Below, piece by piece: positions 62,997 to 64,000 of a stretch of 64,000 nt of DNA. The notes under the pieces were generated by a model. The model saw nothing but the letters and a program-made list of their open reading frames with translations. It searched no databases and had not been told where the DNA came from. The first letter of the stretch is position 1, and each line of letters opens with the position of its first letter. This stretch comes from Synechococcus sp. CBW1002. Lineage in GTDB: Bacteria; Cyanobacteriota; Cyanobacteriia; PCC-6307; Cyanobiaceae. The stretch spans positions 1,488,001 through 1,552,000 of the forward strand of contig NZ_CP060398.1 of NCBI RefSeq assembly GCF_015840915.1, in the 5' to 3' direction. The position numbers and the translations under genes were made by a program.

Positions 62997-63506
62997 ATGC
63001 AACCGCCCTATGACGCCGCTCTGCGGGAAGCCGTCCGCCTGCGGATGAGCCCTCCGAACCTTGAGAGCGTGGCTGAGATCGCCCGCGACACCGGGATCAC
63101 GGCGCAGACCATCTACAACTGGCGGAGCCAGTGGCAGAAGCAGGGCCAGCTGGTGCCTGCCACGAACCGGCCGCCGGAGCAGTGGAGCGCTGCCGACAAG
63201 CTGGCAGCCGTGATCCAGGCCGCAGGACTGAACGGAAGCGAGCTCGGGTCGTTCTGCAGGGAGCGGGGGCTGTACCCCAAGCAGGTTGCCCGTTGGCGCC
63301 AGGCCGCCGAGGATGCCAATGGCCCCAGCGCGCCGAGCATGGCTGATCAGCGGGAACTGCAACGCAAGAATCAGGAACTGGTCCGGCGGAATCGCCAGCT
63401 GGAGCGTGAATTGCAGAAGAAAGAAAAAGCACTGACAGAAGCGGCGACGTTGTTGATGCTCTCAAAAAAGTTCAACCAGATCTTTCAACCGGACGAGGAT
63501 CCTTGA
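62997..63506 (+). CDS. Transposase OrfA of the IS3-like element, copy 2
   Basis: 169 aa, the same as the protein at 1597 (IAQ-type HTH SVAEIARDTGITAQTIYNWR, coiled-coil tail). Its promoter region is now separated from the element's left end by IS110, so expression may depend on that element. Confidence 0.88.
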   Translation: MQPPYDAALREAVRLRMSPPNLESVAEIARDTGITAQTIYNWRSQWQKQGQLVPATNRPPEQWSAADKLAAVIQAAGLNGSELGSFCRERGLYPKQVARWRQAAEDANGPSAPSMADQRELQRKNQELVRRNRQLERELQKKEKALTEAATLLMLSKKFNQIFQPDEDP

Positions 63507-64000
63507 TTCCGTCTGGCGATCGCGGTGCGATCGTCGCGCTTCTACAGGAAGGCATCAGTCGTGGCCTTTCGGCCAAGGCCATTGCTGATCTTTTCGGCCT
63601 GGCGACACGCACGCTGAGGCGATGGGGCTTGATGATTCGGACCCAGGGATTCAGCTGCGATCAACGCAAGGGAGCGTCCAGGCATGTCATGCATCGTTTC
63701 AGCGAGGAGGAGCGCCAACAGGTGTTGTCCACTGTCAACGATCCACGCTTTGCCGATCTCACGCCTGGTCAGATCGTGGCGATCCTTGCCGAGGAGGGAG
63801 TCTACGTGGGATCGGAGTCAACGATTTACCGCATCATGCGCCAGGAAGGCCTGTTAAATCATCGCGGCAGGAGCCGCCCACCGCGGGAGCCAAGAGAGCC
63901 ACCCGTGCTGGAGGCAACGGGCATCCATCAAGTGCTGGCCTGGGATATCACCCTGTTGCCGGGGCCTGTGAAGGGTCAATTCTACTACCTTTATATGGTG
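63503..64000 (+). CDS. Transposase OrfB of the IS3-like element, copy 2 (cut by window end)
   Basis: Begins with the TTG start overlapping the orfA stop, as in copy 1. The first 166 codons are identical to the protein at 2103 (LSAKAIADLFGLATRTLRRW; first catalytic Asp in LAWDITLL). The rest is outside the window. Confidence 0.88.
   Translation, partial: MIPSGDRGAIVALLQEGISRGLSAKAIADLFGLATRTLRRWGLMIRTQGFSCDQRKGASRHVMHRFSEEERQQVLSTVNDPRFADLTPGQIVAILAEEGVYVGSESTIYRIMRQEGLLNHRGRSRPPREPREPPVLEATGIHQVLAWDITLLPGPVKGQFYYLYMV

Larger units (their letters stand above)
61257..64000 (+). mobile_element. IS3-like element with TGTCAGC ends, copy 2, interrupted by IS110
   Basis: The left end (CCCCCAGTGTCAGCAAA) is at 61257-61273, and the continuation GAAGTCCGCTCGG resumes at about 62949; together they equal the left end of copy 1. 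The element runs past the window end. Confidence 0.9.

Overview
The window is about 64 kb of GC-rich accessory DNA, broken by AT-rich patches at about 3.5-5.3, 46.5-46.9, 48.6-48.9 and 55.3-59.7 kb. It carries no rRNA, no complete tRNA and no recognisable housekeeping block. A GC-rich picocyanobacterium (Synechococcus/Cyanobium-like) is the best guess. This rests on overall style and on the resemblance to tRNA-targeted tandem islands known from that group, and no single gene proves it. More than a third of the sequence is insertion sequences or their remains: IS3 (several copies), an IS3-like element with TGTCAGC ends (two), a large IS5/IS1182-type element (three plus a relative), IS5, IS630, IS256, IS21, IS66, ISAs1 and IS110. 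Many are nested, and for several the target duplications can be read exactly.

The most interesting structure is a tandem array of integrative elements at a tRNA-Gly(CCC) site. Four sites (about 10.1, 14.1, 30.6 and 41.0 kb, all in the same orientation) carry the 3' half of tRNA-Gly from the anticodon arm to the acceptor end. Each is flanked by pairs of an 8-nt box GTGAGAAG with an exact 12-nt period. The distance from tRNA half to right-hand box pair is 62 nt at all four sites, and the left-hand distance is 107-117 nt. This is the geometry of integrase core plus arm sites, as expected at internal junctions of tandemly integrated elements. Beside these sites lie primase-helicase genes with a TOTE-type archaeo-eukaryotic primase domain and an SF2 helicase: two intact, one decayed copy, one C-terminal scrap. 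They sit in operons behind type II toxin-antitoxin genes. A tyrosine recombinase gene starts inside the left arm of the 30.6-kb site. It is now split by an IS5 and an IS630 and also carries a frameshift.

Layout. 1-3.4 kb: nested IS. 3.6-5.2: AT-rich glycosyltransferase. 5.3-6.0: IS3/IS630 chimera. 6.2-8.1: small chromosomal-type genes (double cupin, NTF2-like, LprI-like). 8.15-10.1: decayed element with RelE/YefM. 10.1-14.1: a compact 4-kb element (TOTE gene, MazF/RHH, RelE/YefM). 14.1-30.6: a 16.5-kb element (TOTE gene, decayed HTH and possible ssDNA-binding genes, VapBC copies, nucleosidase plus deaminase pair, membrane protein, SDR, integrase). 30.6-41.0: a 10.3-kb interval of metabolic cargo, mostly frameshifted or truncated (GHMP kinase, YjbQ, flavin monooxygenase, cupins, Gfo/Idh dehydrogenase, sulfotransferase-like, peptidase remnant) ending in IS256. 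41-50 kb: IS cluster (IS3, IS21, IS66, IS3). 50.1-55.4: a second nucleosidase plus deaminase pair, the deaminase split by IS5/IS1182 that itself contains ISAs1. 56-59.6: Coq4-like gene, IS debris, and an AT-rich membrane protein with a papain-like C-terminus. 59.7-64 kb: IS5/IS1182 invaded by the IS3-like element, itself invaded by IS110.
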